A DNA stretch of 64,000 bases, taken from Acinetobacter tjernbergiae DSM 14971 = CIP 107465. Lineage in GTDB: Bacteria > Pseudomonadota > Gammaproteobacteria > Pseudomonadales > Moraxellaceae. Below the pieces are notes generated by a model. That model had not been told where the DNA came from. It searched no databases and was given only the letters and a program-made list of their open reading frames with translations. The translations under genes and the position numbers were made by a program. The stretch spans positions 62,001 to 126,000 of the forward strand of contig NZ_KB894363.1 in assembly GCF_000374425.1 (NCBI RefSeq), read 5' to 3'. Shown piece by piece: positions 18,548 to 27,551 of the stretch; position 1 is the first letter of the stretch; each line of letters begins with the position of its first letter.

Positions 18548-19174
18548 ATGACAACCATTACTTTACCTGCACTTCCGTATGGCTATGATGATCTAGCGCC
18601 ACACATCACTCGCGAAACTTTAGAATACCATCACGACAAACACCACAACACTTATGTTGTTAACTTGAATAACTTAATCAAGGGTACTGACCTTGAAGGT
18701 AAATCTTTAGAAGAAATCATCAAAGCTTCTGCTGGTGATGCTTCTAAAGCAGGTATCTTTAACAATGCTGCACAAGTATGGAACCACACTTTCTACTGGA
18801 ACAGTATGAAACAAAATGGTGGCGGTCAACCTACTGGCGCGATTGCAGCTAAAATTGAAGAAGCATTCGGTAGCTATGAAAAATTCGTAGAAGAATTCAC
18901 TGCTGCTGCAATCACTCAATTCGGTTCAGGTTGGGCTTGGTTAGTTGCTGACGAAGTAAATGGTAAATTATCAATTACTAAAACTGCAAATGCAGATACG
19001 CCACTTGCTCACGGTCAAGTTGCAGTATTAACAATTGACGTTTGGGAACATGCTTACTACATCGACTTCCGTAACTTACGTCCAAAATACATCGCAACTT
19101 TCTTAGAAAGCTTAGTGAACTGGGACTATGCAAATGCAAAACTTGCAGGTCAACCAGCAGGTGTTGAGAAATAA
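18548..19174 (+). CDS. sodB: Superoxide dismutase (Fe type)
   Basis: It converts superoxide to peroxide and oxygen in the cytoplasm. The 208-residue protein has the metal ligands in HHDKHHNTYV, NHTFYWN and DVWEHAYYID. The iron type is suggested by AAQVWNHTFYW, with Gln in the outer sphere, and by the sequence FGSGWAWLV; this is not proof of metal use. I start at ATG 18548 after AAGGA; an in-frame upstream extension shows no signal. A terminator follows. Confidence 0.95.
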   Translation: MTTITLPALPYGYDDLAPHITRETLEYHHDKHHNTYVVNLNNLIKGTDLEGKSLEEIIKASAGDASKAGIFNNAAQVWNHTFYWNSMKQNGGGQPTGAIAAKIEEAFGSYEKFVEEFTAAAITQFGSGWAWLVADEVNGKLSITKTANADTPLAHGQVAVLTIDVWEHAYYIDFRNLRPKYIATFLESLVNWDYANAKLAGQPAGVEK

Positions 19175-19191
19175 TTTTTATTTCTTGAATA

Positions 19192-19219
19192 AAAACTGCC
19201 CACTTTGGGCAGTTTTTTT
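19192..19219 (+). terminator. Terminator after sodB
   Basis: AAAACTGCCC / GGGCAGTTTT with a 5-base loop and a long T-run. Confidence 0.85.
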
Positions 19220-19280
19220 ATATATAAAAAATTAAAAGCATATTTATCAAGCAAACAATTCATTTTATTTATTATTCTTA

Positions 19281-19309
19281 TTGACGCATTAGTTTTTCAT
19301 GCCTAAAAT
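19281..19309 (+). promoter_or_regulatory. Promoter of the first two tRNA-Asn genes
   Basis: TTGACG, a 17-base spacer and TAAAAT, followed by a GC-rich discriminator (GCGC), a typical stable-RNA promoter; tRNA starts about 12 bases after the -10 box. Confidence 0.75.
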
Positions 19310-19320
19310 GCGCATCAGAT

Positions 19321-19396
19321 TCTCCAATAGCTCAGTCGGTAGAGCGACGGACTGTTAATCCGCAGGTCCCTGGTTCGAGCCCAGGTTGGAGAGCCA
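19321..19396 (+). tRNA. tRNA-Asn (GTT), copy 1
   Basis: 76 bases with acceptor arms TCTCCAA / TTGGAGA, discriminator G and encoded CCA. D-arm AGCTCAGTCGGTAGAGC, anticodon loop CTGTTAA with anticodon GTT, T-arm with GGTTCGAGCC. Identical to copy 3. Confidence 0.97.
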
Positions 19397-19405
19397 ATCT
19401 ACTAT

Positions 19406-19481
19406 TCTTCCATAGCTCAGTCGGTAGAGCGACGGACTGTTAATCCGCAGGTCCCTGGTTCGAGCCCAGGTGGAAGAGCCA
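19406..19481 (+). tRNA. tRNA-Asn (GTT), copy 2 with altered acceptor stem
   Basis: Same body and anticodon as the other two, but the acceptor stem is TCTTCCA / TGGAAGA with matching changes on both strands, so pairing is preserved. CCA is encoded. It lies 9 bases after copy 1 and is surely co-transcribed with it. Confidence 0.96.
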
Positions 19482-19489
19482 AGATTCTA

Positions 19490-19522
19490 AAAAGCCTATA
19501 TCACGATGATATAGGCTTTTTT
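19490..19522 (+). terminator. Terminator after tRNA-Asn copies 1-2
   Basis: AAAAGCCTATATCA / TGATATAGGCTTTT, a 14-bp stem with a 3-base loop and T-run. Confidence 0.85.
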
Positions 19523-19629
19523 CTTTCTAGAAATCCGCTCTTAAACCATATATAAAACACACCAAAACCATATAAACGATGATAAAAAGTACAATTAAAT
19601 CAATATTTAAATTTTTTCTTACGAATCAC

Positions 19630-19658
19630 TTGACCAAAACTATCTACATGCATAGAAT
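19630..19658 (+). promoter_or_regulatory. Promoter of tRNA-Asn copy 3
   Basis: TTGACC, a 17-base spacer and TAGAAT, 11 bases before the third tRNA. The copy is therefore an independent unit. The AT-rich bases between 19523 and 19629 show nothing else. Confidence 0.7.
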
Positions 19659-19669
19659 GCTACCCAGAT

Positions 19670-19745
19670 TCTCCAATAGCTCAGTCGGTAGAGCGACGGA
19701 CTGTTAATCCGCAGGTCCCTGGTTCGAGCCCAGGTTGGAGAGCCA
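19670..19745 (+). tRNA. tRNA-Asn (GTT), copy 3
   Basis: 76 bases identical to copy 1, including acceptor stem TCTCCAA / TTGGAGA, anticodon GTT and encoded CCA. It has its own promoter and terminator. Confidence 0.97.
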
Positions 19746-19751
19746 AATTCT

Positions 19752-19782
19752 AAAAACCCACTCAATTAGAGTGGGTTTTTTA
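19752..19782 (+). terminator. Terminator after tRNA-Asn copy 3
   Basis: AAAAACCCACTC / GAGTGGGTTTTT hairpin with a 5-base loop and T-run. Confidence 0.85.
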
Positions 19783-19801
19783 TTCATACTTTGATAAGAA
19801 T

Positions 19802-20242
19802 ATGTTTGAATCCAATCCATTTATCTTCTTACTTATTGGGATCGTTAGTACACTGCTACTCCTAATAAGCTGCATACGCCCTTTTCTCCCGCAACAGAAG
19901 TTTTTCGCCCGTCCAGTCATTACATCTTTTGAATCTAGAATGTTCATAAGGCTGCAACAGGCTTTTCCACATTATCACATACTCGCCCAAGTTGCCTTCA
20001 GCGCACTAATTACCAGCGATCACTACAAAATCCGTAGTCAGTTCAATCGTAAAGTTACTGATTTTGTAGTCTTAGACCAAGAAATGAAAGTATTAGCCAT
20101 TATTGAGCTCGATGACCCAAGTCATTTTGGCAAAGAGTTGGAAGACAAAAAACGAGATCAAATGCTGCAAGAAGCGGGATATCAAGTGCAGCGTTACACT
20201 CAGATTCCATCTATAAAACAATTACAGATGGATATCCGATAA
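19802..20242 (+). CDS. DUF2726 domain protein with N-terminal membrane segment
   Basis: A 146-residue protein with one membrane helix (about residues 8-27) and a cytoplasmic DUF2726 domain. That domain is related by fold to restriction-endonuclease-like nucleases; here FNRKVTDFVVLDQ and AIIELDDPSH carry Asp and Glu at the places of a PD-(D/E)XK core, and KRDQMLQEAGYQVQRY follows. Function is unknown; a DNA-related role is only suggested by the fold. It begins about 20 bases after the tRNA terminator. Confidence 0.7.
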   Translation: MFESNPFIFLLIGIVSTLLLLISCIRPFLPQQKFFARPVITSFESRMFIRLQQAFPHYHILAQVAFSALITSDHYKIRSQFNRKVTDFVVLDQEMKVLAIIELDDPSHFGKELEDKKRDQMLQEAGYQVQRYTQIPSIKQLQMDIR

Positions 20243-20258
20243 AAAAACAAGCGTTAAA

Positions 20259-20465
20259 TTATTCAGCTTTTGCTGCTTGTTCAGCAATTTTCTGCTGCTC
20301 AAACTTCTTAGCAATCTCAGCATGTTGCTGATCATATTTTTTCTTCGTTTCCGCATCACTTTTGGCTGCTAGAAATGCCATGCCTATAATAAAGATTGGG
20401 ATCAGAAGCCCCAGACTCATTAATAACCACGGTATCGGCTTCTTTTCAGCAGGTTGTTGGCTCAT
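20259..20465 (-). CDS. Small single-pass membrane protein, hypothetical
   Basis: A 68-residue protein with a membrane helix (IPWLLMSLGLLIPIFIIGMA, about residues 11-34) and a charged coiled-coil tail (KKYDQQHAEIAKKFEQQKI) ending in Ala/Glu. I do not recognise a family with a known role. I start at the ATG at 20465; an upstream TTG is in frame without a ribosome-binding site. It is convergent with the DUF2726 gene, leaving only 16 bases between the two stops. Confidence 0.6.
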   Translation of the reverse strand: MSQQPAEKKPIPWLLMSLGLLIPIFIIGMAFLAAKSDAETKKKYDQQHAEIAKKFEQQKIAEQAAKAE

Positions 20466-20510
20466 CGGTAATTCAGACTCGGAAACTCTCAATAATGCGA
20501 CAATATAACA

Positions 20511-20537
20511 AAAAAGAGCCTCTTTTAAGAGACTCTC
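20511..20537 (-). terminator. Terminator of the lipase gene
   Basis: On the minus strand AGAGTCTCTT / AAGAGGCTCT with a T-run; a second weak hairpin (AAAACTC / GAGTTTT) precedes it. Confidence 0.75.
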
Positions 20538-20571
20538 ATATTAAAACTCAGATTAGAGTTTTTAAATCAGC

Positions 20572-22017
20572 TTAAAACTTACCCGTACATTGTGGATTTT
20601 GACTGGCGTCTTTCTGTGCATCAGTCAGTACAATCCCCGTACCTGCTGACATATACTTTTGAATGAAGTCGACAGCTTTGGCATTTCTACAAATGATCGC
20701 CTGTGTATGCGTTGCATTCGGCACAATATCCAACTGATAGCCTTGATCATAATCTGCCTGTGGGAAGAATTTTAAAGCATTGTCTTTCATATTCTTAACT
20801 AAAAGTTGCGTAACTGCTGGTAATACCGCTTGATCTTTCTCACCCTGAATAAGTAAAGTCGGGGTTTTAATTACTTTTTCTTTAGTCGCATTAGTTGCAG
20901 GCTGAGTTGCAGCTAAGAAATTTTGAACAACAGCATCTGCTTTAAATTTAGTGAGATCAATACCAAACTGTGTAATTTGATGTGTAGGATCTGCCAAGAA
21001 AGCTAAAATCCCTGCTTTAAATTTCTCTTGCAACCCATTTGCACTATCTGGAGCTGGGTAACTTAAACATGCTCCATCATCACCTGTACGACCATATGCA
21101 AATTCAGCAATATCAGCTGCACCTGATGTAAAGATGGTTTTGAAATCATAGTTTGGTTGCTGCGCCTTAATTCCTGCACTAGCCAAAGCAGCATAAGCCA
21201 ACAATTCGGCATAGCCATCTGCAATTTCATCAATTTTTGCCTGACCTTGAGCTGGTGTGAGTATATTATTCGCTACTGCATAACGTACTTGCTGTAAGGC
21301 CTCATCCAACTTACTTAAAGACTTAGGTTTCCCACTAGCATCAAGATTAAATTGTGGGTCAATATAAATCTGAATAATTGTACCCAAGCTTGATGCAGGA
21401 GCACCCGCTACTGCGCCTTTATAACTAATATCCGCATTCGCAAATTCAGCTGTACCTAATGAAGCATGTCCACCTTGTGATTGACCAATTGACATCCAAT
21501 CACCTTTCAGCTGATTGCCATAATGGTCTTTTACTGCTTTTACCGCAGCTAGTGCCGATTTTGCTTCACTACTTAAATTAAGGTATGGATGAACACCTGG
21601 TGTACCTAAGCCCTCATAATCAGGTGCAATCACAACGTAACCAGCCGCCAATAGAGTATCAGCAAGGATTCTAAAACGAGGATTAATCACATTTTTGCTT
21701 GGTGCGCAACCATCACCCACCCCAACAGTTCCATGTTCCCACACAACAACACGATAACCATCTACAGGTTTAGCAACTTTAGGAAAAAGCACCATCGCTG
21801 TTGCAGTTGCTGTTCGCTCTTGAATATTTGCCATGTTATACGCCATTACTTTAATTGAGGCAGCATTATTAACCGTATCAATTGCATAATTGCTTTCATA
21901 TAAATACGTTTTGCTCGAATCCACTCCAGTGTAATCATCATTAGTGTCATTACATGCTGTTAAGAATAGTGCAGAAATTGAGAACGTGATTGCCAAACCG
22001 ATTTTTGACCGTTTCAT
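20572..22017 (-). CDS. Secreted lipoprotein alpha/beta-hydrolase (lipase/esterase)
   Basis: A 481-residue protein with a lipoprotein signal (FSISALFLTAC, Cys about residue 21) and an alpha/beta-hydrolase fold. The nucleophile elbow is GQSQGG, the acid lies in LLIQGEKDQAV and the histidine in NATHTQAI. It resembles secretory lipases of the LIP type, which attack esters or triglycerides outside the cell. Substrate is unknown. The ATG at 22017 follows AAAAGGAT; an in-frame upstream start would hide the lipoprotein signal. Single-gene unit. Confidence 0.82.
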   Translation of the reverse strand: MKRSKIGLAITFSISALFLTACNDTNDDYTGVDSSKTYLYESNYAIDTVNNAASIKVMAYNMANIQERTATATAMVLFPKVAKPVDGYRVVVWEHGTVGVGDGCAPSKNVINPRFRILADTLLAAGYVVIAPDYEGLGTPGVHPYLNLSSEAKSALAAVKAVKDHYGNQLKGDWMSIGQSQGGHASLGTAEFANADISYKGAVAGAPASSLGTIIQIYIDPQFNLDASGKPKSLSKLDEALQQVRYAVANNILTPAQGQAKIDEIADGYAELLAYAALASAGIKAQQPNYDFKTIFTSGAADIAEFAYGRTGDDGACLSYPAPDSANGLQEKFKAGILAFLADPTHQITQFGIDLTKFKADAVVQNFLAATQPATNATKEKVIKTPTLLIQGEKDQAVLPAVTQLLVKNMKDNALKFFPQADYDQGYQLDIVPNATHTQAIICRNAKAVDFIQKYMSAGTGIVLTDAQKDASQNPQCTGKF

Positions 22018-22082
22018 AAAACATCCTTTTCGTCTTTGTCTTATTTTTGTGCATGAAACCACATGCTATATTATTAAGGCAT

Positions 22083-22111
22083 AAAAAAAGTGCCCTGCAT
22101 AGGACACTTTT
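22083..22111 (-). terminator. Terminator of the ubiC-ubiA operon
   Basis: AAGTGTCC / GGGCACTT hairpin with one mismatch followed by seven T on the minus strand. Confidence 0.75.
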
Positions 22112-22127
22112 CAACTAATTGGTCATA

Positions 22128-23009
22128 TTAAGATATTAATTCCAAAAAGATTCCAACAAAAATTATCATTCCAATCCATCTATTGTGACGAAATGCCCAA
22201 AAACAGATTTTCGGATCACGATCTTTGGTTTTGACTGCTTGATAAATAAAATCCCCCGCAACAATCAATAATGCGACCAATCCAAATGGTATTAACAGAT
22301 TTTCTAAATATAATGCGCTACCAATTAGCCCCATACTTAATATCTGAAGTAAAGCAATAATTTGAAGATCATAGCGACCAAATAAAATTGCGGTAGATTT
22401 CACACCAATTTTCAAATCATATTCACGGTCAGTGATTGCATATTGCGTATCATATGCAACTGTCCATGCTAGATTTCCAAAATATAGAAGCCAACAAGTG
22501 ACATCTGGTGTTTGCCCAACTGCTGTATATGCCATTGGAATTGACCAAGAAAAAGCAGCACCTAAAAATACTTGTGGTAAATTGGTATAGCGTTTCATAA
22601 ATGGATAAATAAACGCTAAAAATAATGCACCAAATGACCAGTAAAACGTTTCAATCGGTAGAAAAAATAAAAGACAAGCACTTGCTGCAACTAAAGCTAG
22701 AAAAACAAAAACAGCCTCTCTCGCCCGAATGACACCTGTAGCTAATGGACGGTTCTTAGTACGCTCAACGTGAGCATCCACTTTCCGATCTGCAAAATCA
22801 TTAATCGCACAACCTGCTGCACGCATAAAAATGACACCCAAAATCATAATAAACAGAATCTTAAAATCTGGTGTGCCTTTTGAAGCAATCCACAAAGCCC
22901 ACATTGTTGGCCAGAATACCAGTTCTGTACCAATCGGCTTATCAAAACGGCAAAGATAATAGTAGGCTTCTAAACGTTGTCGCCATGTTGTGTGCTGCAC
23001 TGTTTCCAT
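22128..23009 (-). CDS. ubiA: 4-hydroxybenzoate polyprenyltransferase
   Basis: This integral membrane enzyme attaches the polyprenyl tail to 4-hydroxybenzoate, the second committed step of ubiquinone synthesis. It has 293 residues and about eight to nine membrane segments. Both Asp-rich motifs are present: NDFADRKVDAHVERTKNRPL and DTQYAITDREYDLKIGVKST. It lies 15 bases downstream of ubiC, which makes its substrate. The start follows AAGGATTC. Confidence 0.96.
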   Translation of the reverse strand: METVQHTTWRQRLEAYYYLCRFDKPIGTELVFWPTMWALWIASKGTPDFKILFIMILGVIFMRAAGCAINDFADRKVDAHVERTKNRPLATGVIRAREAVFVFLALVAASACLLFFLPIETFYWSFGALFLAFIYPFMKRYTNLPQVFLGAAFSWSIPMAYTAVGQTPDVTCWLLYFGNLAWTVAYDTQYAITDREYDLKIGVKSTAILFGRYDLQIIALLQILSMGLIGSALYLENLLIPFGLVALLIVAGDFIYQAVKTKDRDPKICFWAFRHNRWIGMIIFVGIFLELIS

Positions 23010-23024
23010 GATGAATCCTTAGAG

Positions 23025-23516
23025 TCAATGCGATCGAATAAACTGTTCAAATGCAGGCAAGAACGTTTCTTGCACAATGAATTTACAACCATGCCAAGTA
23101 TAACAACTCTGCCGTGTCCAACCTTCTTCAAGATAAATCACACGTCGTTCACATGCAGGATTAGTCCGTTGAAACAAAAACCAACCAATTGGCTTATTAC
23201 GAATATGACGGAATAATCGTGCTTTTTTCTGCAAACTTAGAATAGGAAAAATACTTTTTGCTTTGACCCATGCCTGTGTTTCACTACCATAAAGATTGGT
23301 TTCTCGCACCCATGCAATATGATGTGTTGGCATGTTCATCCATTTACTATCAGTGAAAGTTAAACGTCGGTATTGTTCTTGAATACGTTCAACATGAAAT
23401 TCACCGCAGCCTAAATCAGTCAATTGCTGTGTAAGCGAACCAGATGCATACAACCATTTTTTTAATTCAACAGGAATCTCTTCCCCTTTTATTCTGTTTG
23501 GTCGTAAATTTCGCAT
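23025..23516 (-). CDS. ubiC: Chorismate lyase
   Basis: UbiC releases pyruvate from chorismate to give 4-hydroxybenzoate. The 163-residue protein shows the conserved Arg and Glu positions of the family in AWVRETNLYG and ERRVIYLEEGWTRQSCYT (catalytic Glu near the C-terminus). It is the first gene of a ubiC-ubiA pair, the same order as in E. coli. No ribosome-binding site stronger than a purine-poor stretch is seen before the ATG. Confidence 0.92.
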   Translation of the reverse strand: MRNLRPNRIKGEEIPVELKKWLYASGSLTQQLTDLGCGEFHVERIQEQYRRLTFTDSKWMNMPTHHIAWVRETNLYGSETQAWVKAKSIFPILSLQKKARLFRHIRNKPIGWFLFQRTNPACERRVIYLEEGWTRQSCYTWHGCKFIVQETFLPAFEQFIRSH

Positions 23517-23600
23517 GCTCGGCTCACTAAAAACATCGCGATTAGTTTACAGTAATTTTTTAATAAAAAGCACATGACTTTTAATTGAATCAAAAACATA

Positions 23601-23628
23601 AAAAAAGCTCGCCGAAGCGAGCTTTTTT
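23601..23628 (-). terminator. Terminator of glnA
   Basis: GCTCGC-CGAA-GCGAGC hairpin flanked by six A and six T, so it can also stop rightward transcription. Confidence 0.85.
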
Positions 23629-23640
23629 GAATCGGATGTA

Positions 23641-25050
23641 TTACAAGCTGTAGTACATATCAAATTCAACTGGGTGAGTCGTCGTGTTAAGACGACGTAC
23701 ATCTTCAGTTTTAAGTTCGATATATGCATCAAGCATTTCTTTAGTGAATACACCACCTTTCAACAAGAACTCATGGTCAACTTGAAGTGCTGCAATAGCC
23801 ATTTCCAAGTTATGAGCAACTGTTGGGATTTTCGCTTCTTCTTCAGGAGGAAGATCATACAAGTTTTTGTCAGCAGCTTCGCCTGGGTGGATCTTGTTTT
23901 GAATACCATCAAGACCAGCCATTAACAATGCTGAGAAACCTAAGTATGGGTTCATTAATGGATCAGGGAAACGTGCTTCGATACGCTTGCCTTTAGGGCT
24001 AGAAACGTAAGGAATACGGATAGAAGCAGAACGGTTACGTGCTGAGTAAGCAAGCATAATTGGTGCTTCGTAGTGTGGAACTAAACGCTTATACGAGTTT
24101 GTACCTGGGTTTGTGATTGCATTCAATGCGCGAGCATGTTTGATCACACCACCAATGAAGAATAATGCCATTTCTGATAAACCAGCATATTCATCACCAG
24201 CAAACAAGTTCTTGCCATCTTTAGAGATTGACATATGAACGTGCATACCAGAACCATTATCACCAACCATTGGCTTAGGCATAAATGTAGCTGTTTTGCC
24301 ATATTGGTGAGCAACGTTCCAAACTGCATATTTGAACTGTTGAACTTCGTCCGCTTTACGAACCAATGTATTGAAGCTCACACCAATTTCTAATTGGCAA
24401 GATGCAACTTCATGGTGATGCACTTCTACACGACCAGGGCCCATGATGTCTTCAATACGTGCACACATTTCAGCACGCATATCTTGTGAAGAATCAACTG
24501 GAGGAACTGGGAAGTAACCACCTTTTACACGTGGGCGGTGACCAGAGTTACCTGCTTCGTAGTCTTTACCAGTTGACCATGCAGCTTCTTCTGCGATTAA
24601 TGTATGGCGCGCGCCAGACATATCGATATCCCATTTAACTTCGTCAAAAACGAAGAATTCTGGTTCTGGACCAAAGAATGCTGTATCGCCAATACCAGTA
24701 GATTTTAAATATTCTTCAGCACGACGAGCAATCGAACGTGGGTCACGCTCGTAACCTTGACCAGTAGATGGCTCGATTACGTCACAAGTCACAACAACTG
24801 TAGGTTCAGCAAAGAACGGGTCAAGAAAACATGTTGCAGCATCTGGACGTAAGATCATGTCAGAAGCTTCAATGCCTTTCCAACCAGCAATTGAAGAACC
24901 ATCAAACATTTTACCGTCTTCAAAGGTATCTTCATCAATTGTGTCAGCTGGGTAAGTTACGTGTTGCTCTTTACCCTTAGTATCAGTAAAGCGAAAATCG
25001 ACCCATTTTGCGCCACTTTCTTTGATGAGTTGAAGGACCTTGTTCGCCAT
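23641..25050 (-). CDS. glnA: Glutamine synthetase, type I
   Basis: It makes glutamine from glutamate, ammonia and ATP; the enzyme is a dodecamer. Landmarks: [10 protein letters not shown] near residue 50, [12 protein letters not shown] (metal ligands), [12 protein letters not shown], the long [12 protein letters not shown] and the adenylylation site NLYDLPPEE, whose Tyr is modified by GlnE when nitrogen is plentiful. I start at the ATG at 25050 (MANKV), 9 bases after GGAG, giving 469 residues, equal to E. coli. Upstream ATGs at 25056 and 25065 are possible but too close to or on the ribosome-binding site. A sigma-54 promoter and two NtrC-like sites lie upstream. Confidence 0.97.
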   Translation of the reverse strand: MANKVLQLIKESGAKWVDFRFTDTKGKEQHVTYPADTIDEDTFEDGKMFDGSSIAGWKGIEASDMILRPDAATCFLDPFFAEPTVVVTCDVIEPSTGQGYERDPRSIARRAEEYLKSTGIGDTAFFGPEPEFFVFDEVKWDIDMSGARHTLIAEEAAWSTGKDYEAGNSGHRPRVKGGYFPVPPVDSSQDMRAEMCARIEDIMGPGRVEVHHHEVASCQLEIGVSFNTLVRKADEVQQFKYAVWNVAHQYGKTATFMPKPMVGDNGSGMHVHMSISKDGKNLFAGDEYAGLSEMALFFIGGVIKHARALNAITNPGTNSYKRLVPHYEAPIMLAYSARNRSASIRIPYVSSPKGKRIEARFPDPLMNPYLGFSALLMAGLDGIQNKIHPGEAADKNLYDLPPEEEAKIPTVAHNLEMAIAALQVDHEFLLKGGVFTKEMLDAYIELKTEDVRRLNTTTHPVEFDMYYSL

Positions 25051-25115
25051 GCTCATTTGCTCCAATGAAATTTTTATGCACTTGTTAAGTGCGTGTTAGT
25101 TGTTGGTGTATAATT

Positions 25116-25132
25116 AGCAATTATCATACCAA
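25116..25132 (-). promoter_or_regulatory. Sigma-54 promoter of glnA
   Basis: On the minus strand TTGGTATGATAATTGCT matches the -24/-12 consensus at nearly all positions, with invariant GG and GC correctly spaced. The start of transcription is predicted near 25105, about 55 bases before the ATG. Confidence 0.75.
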
Positions 25133-25279
25133 CAATTTTAAAACATACCTAAAACATTGAAATTCTTTGCAGAAAAAATGCTTTAAGCTCCATGTCCCAT
25201 ATCCACTATAATGTTTGCTTTCGCAAATGCACCATATTTAAACATTCCGATCTCAGCTAGTCCCCAAAACAGACATAAC

Positions 25280-25294
25280 GAACCAAAGTGGTGC
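25280..25294. promoter_or_regulatory. NtrC-like binding site 1 upstream of glnA
   Basis: GAACCAAAGTGGTGC: dyad ACCA-N3-TGGT with one base differing from the GCACCA-N3-TGGTGC consensus. Centre about 180 bases upstream of the predicted start. Confidence 0.6.
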
Positions 25295-25309
25295 AAAACA
25301 TATAACAGA

Positions 25310-25324
25310 GAACTAATGTAGTGC
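25310..25324. promoter_or_regulatory. NtrC-like binding site 2 upstream of glnA
   Basis: GAACTAATGTAGTGC: dyad ACTA-N3-TAGT, again one base off consensus. It lies 30 bp, about three helical turns, from site 1, which suits cooperative binding of two NtrC dimers. Confidence 0.6.
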
Positions 25325-25680
25325 AAAAGCACACCATCACTAGTTAGCATTAAATTGGCTTTTTATATCATTCTTTTCAACTTCATTCCAATCAATTCAT
25401 TTAGACTTTTGGTTCACTTTGCATATTTTCACCCAAGTTATTCAATTTATGAGGTTTATTATCTGTTTCCATGGCTCTTTATATCCTCAGTATATAAATC
25501 CATCAAAACATCTATTAAACGAAATATTCAACATTGATCATTTGTTTTTGTTATGATTATTGTCCTCTATATCTAAGAAATGCCTTTACGATGCATACGG
25601 TGCGAAAGGAATATCATTTTTAGATAGGTTTATCAAAAGCAAAAGCACAATAAAGTGCGTATTTTCAAAAGGTTATAATC
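25325..25680. other. Intergenic region between the glnA control sites and trpG
   Basis: AT-rich with no convincing gene. A possible 60-codon frame at 25355-25537 has no ribosome-binding site or recognisable features. The trpG promoter must lie here, but I cannot assign boxes confidently. AAAAGGTT just before 25681 is the trpG ribosome-binding site. Confidence 0.5.
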
Positions 25681-26265
25681 ATGCTTTTAATGATTGACAA
25701 CTATGACAGTTTTACTTACAACATCGTTCAATATTTTGGCGAGTTGAATCAAGAAGTAAAAGTTGTTCGTAATGATCAAGTCACATTAGAAGATATTGAA
25801 CGATGGCAGCCTAAATACTTGGTAATTGGTCCAGGTCCATGCTCACCAAGCGAAGCTGGAATCTCAATTCCAGCAATTAATCATTTTGCAGGAAAAATTC
25901 CGTTACTTGGAGTGTGCTTAGGGCATCAAGCCATTGGGCAAGCATTTGGTGGTCGTATCATTCGTGCAAAAACTGTCATGCATGGTCGTTTATCCGATAT
26001 GCATCATAGCGATAAAGGTATTTTTAGCAATTTACCCTCACCTTTTGCGGCAACACGTTACCATTCATTGGTGATTGAGCAAGAAACATTGCCTGAGTGT
26101 TTAGAAGTGACGTGTTGGACTAACCAAGTCGATGGAACGATTGAAGAGATTATGGGCGTAAAGCATAAAACGCTACCTGTAGAAGGCGTTCAATTCCATC
26201 CCGAATCTATTTTGAGCCAACATGGGCACCAAATTTTCAAAAATTTCTTAGATATTTACGCTTAA
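25681..26265 (+). CDS. trpG: Anthranilate synthase component II (glutamine amidotransferase)
   Basis: It supplies ammonia from glutamine to TrpE, and probably also to PabB, since Acinetobacter is known to share one amidotransferase between the tryptophan and folate pathways. Class I amidotransferase with catalytic Cys in [13 protein letters not shown] and His-Glu in [23 protein letters not shown] is the typical N-terminus. 194 residues. It is separated from trpDC by 221 bases with a terminator-like hairpin. Confidence 0.95.
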   Translation: MLLMIDNYDSFTYNIVQYFGELNQEVKVVRNDQVTLEDIERWQPKYLVIGPGPCSPSEAGISIPAINHFAGKIPLLGVCLGHQAIGQAFGGRIIRAKTVMHGRLSDMHHSDKGIFSNLPSPFAATRYHSLVIEQETLPECLEVTCWTNQVDGTIEEIMGVKHKTLPVEGVQFHPESILSQHGHQIFKNFLDIYA

Positions 26266-26290
26266 ATGTAAACTCAAGCTCTAAGATAAG

Positions 26291-26318
26291 CAGCCTATTT
26301 AAAAATAGGCTGTTTTTT
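26291..26318 (+). terminator. Terminator after trpG
   Basis: CAGCCTATTT / AAATAGGCTG hairpin with six T. It would reduce read-through from trpG to trpDC. The rest of 26319-26486 shows no gene. Confidence 0.8.
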
Positions 26319-26486
26319 ATTTTGCATCATGAAAATACTTTAAATTAAAAAACTAAGCCTAAGCTCAAAACTAAAGCTATTTTCTGCTAACATAGCCAAT
26401 TAGCAAGTGAATCATATATCACTGAAAGCGACCCCTCATCATCAACTGGTTTTGCTCAATCTTTTAATCATTAAATGCTGTAACTC

Positions 26487-27542
26487 ATGACTATGAATAT
26501 CCAACAGGCACTCAATCACATTACTAAAAACATTCATCTTAGCCAGCCACAAATGGAAGATGTCATGCGTAGCATTATGCAAGGTGAAGCAACCGATGCA
26601 CAGATCGGTGCGCTGATGATGGGCTTGCGTATGAAAGGTGAAAGTATTGATGAGATTACCGCAGCTGCACGTATTATGCGTGAATTTGCAATAAAAATTG
26701 ATGTCAGTGATATTCCTCACCTTGTCGATATTGTTGGTACAGGTGGTGATGGTCAAAATCTATTCAATGTTTCTACTGCTTCAAGTTTTGTAATTGCAGC
26801 CGCGGGTGCAACCATCGCCAAGCATGGTAACCGTGGCGTATCAAGTAAATCGGGTTCATCTGATGTGCTTGAGCAAATGGGGATTCAACTTGATTTAGAC
26901 ATGCAACAAACCGAACGCTGTATCCGTGAAATCGGCGTTGGTTTCTTATTTGCACCAAATCATCATAAAGCAATGCGTTATGCCGTCGCACCCCGTCGTG
27001 AATTAGGTATTCGTAGTATTTTTAATTTACTAGGTCCATTGACCAACCCTGCGGGTGTCAAACGTTTTGTGATTGGCGTATTTTCAGATGAGCTGTGTCG
27101 TCCTATTGCAGAAGTATTAAGACAACTGGGCGCAGTCCATGTATTGGTTGTACACTCAAGAGATGGTTTAGATGAAATCAGTCTTGCAGCCCCAACAACT
27201 GTCGCTGAACTTAAAGATGGTGAAATTAGCGAATGGACACTAACGCCTGATGAAGTTGGTATTCCTTCTCAAACACTGACTGGCTTAGTGGTCAACAGTT
27301 CAGAAGAAAGCTTAAAGCTGATCAAAGATGCTTTAGGTCGTGACAAATCAGAAATTGGTGAAAAAGCAGCAAATATGATTGCACTGAATGCAGGTGCAGG
27401 TATTTATGTTGCAGGTATCACCAAGACCTACAAACAAGCAGTTGAGTTCGCTCAGGATATTCTTTACGGCGGTCAAGCCTTAGAAAAAATGAGTATTTTG
27501 GCTGAATTCACCAAGACATTGAAACAATACCAAGCAGACTAA
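26487..27542 (+). CDS. trpD: Anthranilate phosphoribosyltransferase
   Basis: It joins anthranilate to PRPP, the second step of tryptophan synthesis. 351 residues with PRPP-binding loop [34 protein letters not shown] and the anthranilate-site residues in FAPNHHKAM and GPLTNPA. Two in-frame ATGs (26487 and 26493) compete; neither has a clear ribosome-binding site, so the first is kept. trpC follows 9 bases after the stop. Confidence 0.96.
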   Translation: MTMNIQQALNHITKNIHLSQPQMEDVMRSIMQGEATDAQIGALMMGLRMKGESIDEITAAARIMREFAIKIDVSDIPHLVDIVGTGGDGQNLFNVSTASSFVIAAAGATIAKHGNRGVSSKSGSSDVLEQMGIQLDLDMQQTERCIREIGVGFLFAPNHHKAMRYAVAPRRELGIRSIFNLLGPLTNPAGVKRFVIGVFSDELCRPIAEVLRQLGAVHVLVVHSRDGLDEISLAAPTTVAELKDGEISEWTLTPDEVGIPSQTLTGLVVNSSEESLKLIKDALGRDKSEIGEKAANMIALNAGAGIYVAGITKTYKQAVEFAQDILYGGQALEKMSILAEFTKTLKQYQAD

Positions 27543-27551
27543 GGACTTCTC

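Noticed and set aside
25051..25115. GCACTTGTTAAGTGC-type hairpin in the glnA leader as a riboswitch
   Set aside because: A single 6-bp hairpin (about 25079-25092) without the conserved bases of known glutamine or other riboswitches.
25355..25537. 60-codon reading frame in the glnA-trpG gap
   Set aside because: No ribosome-binding site, very AT-rich hydrophobic chance composition and no recognisable family.
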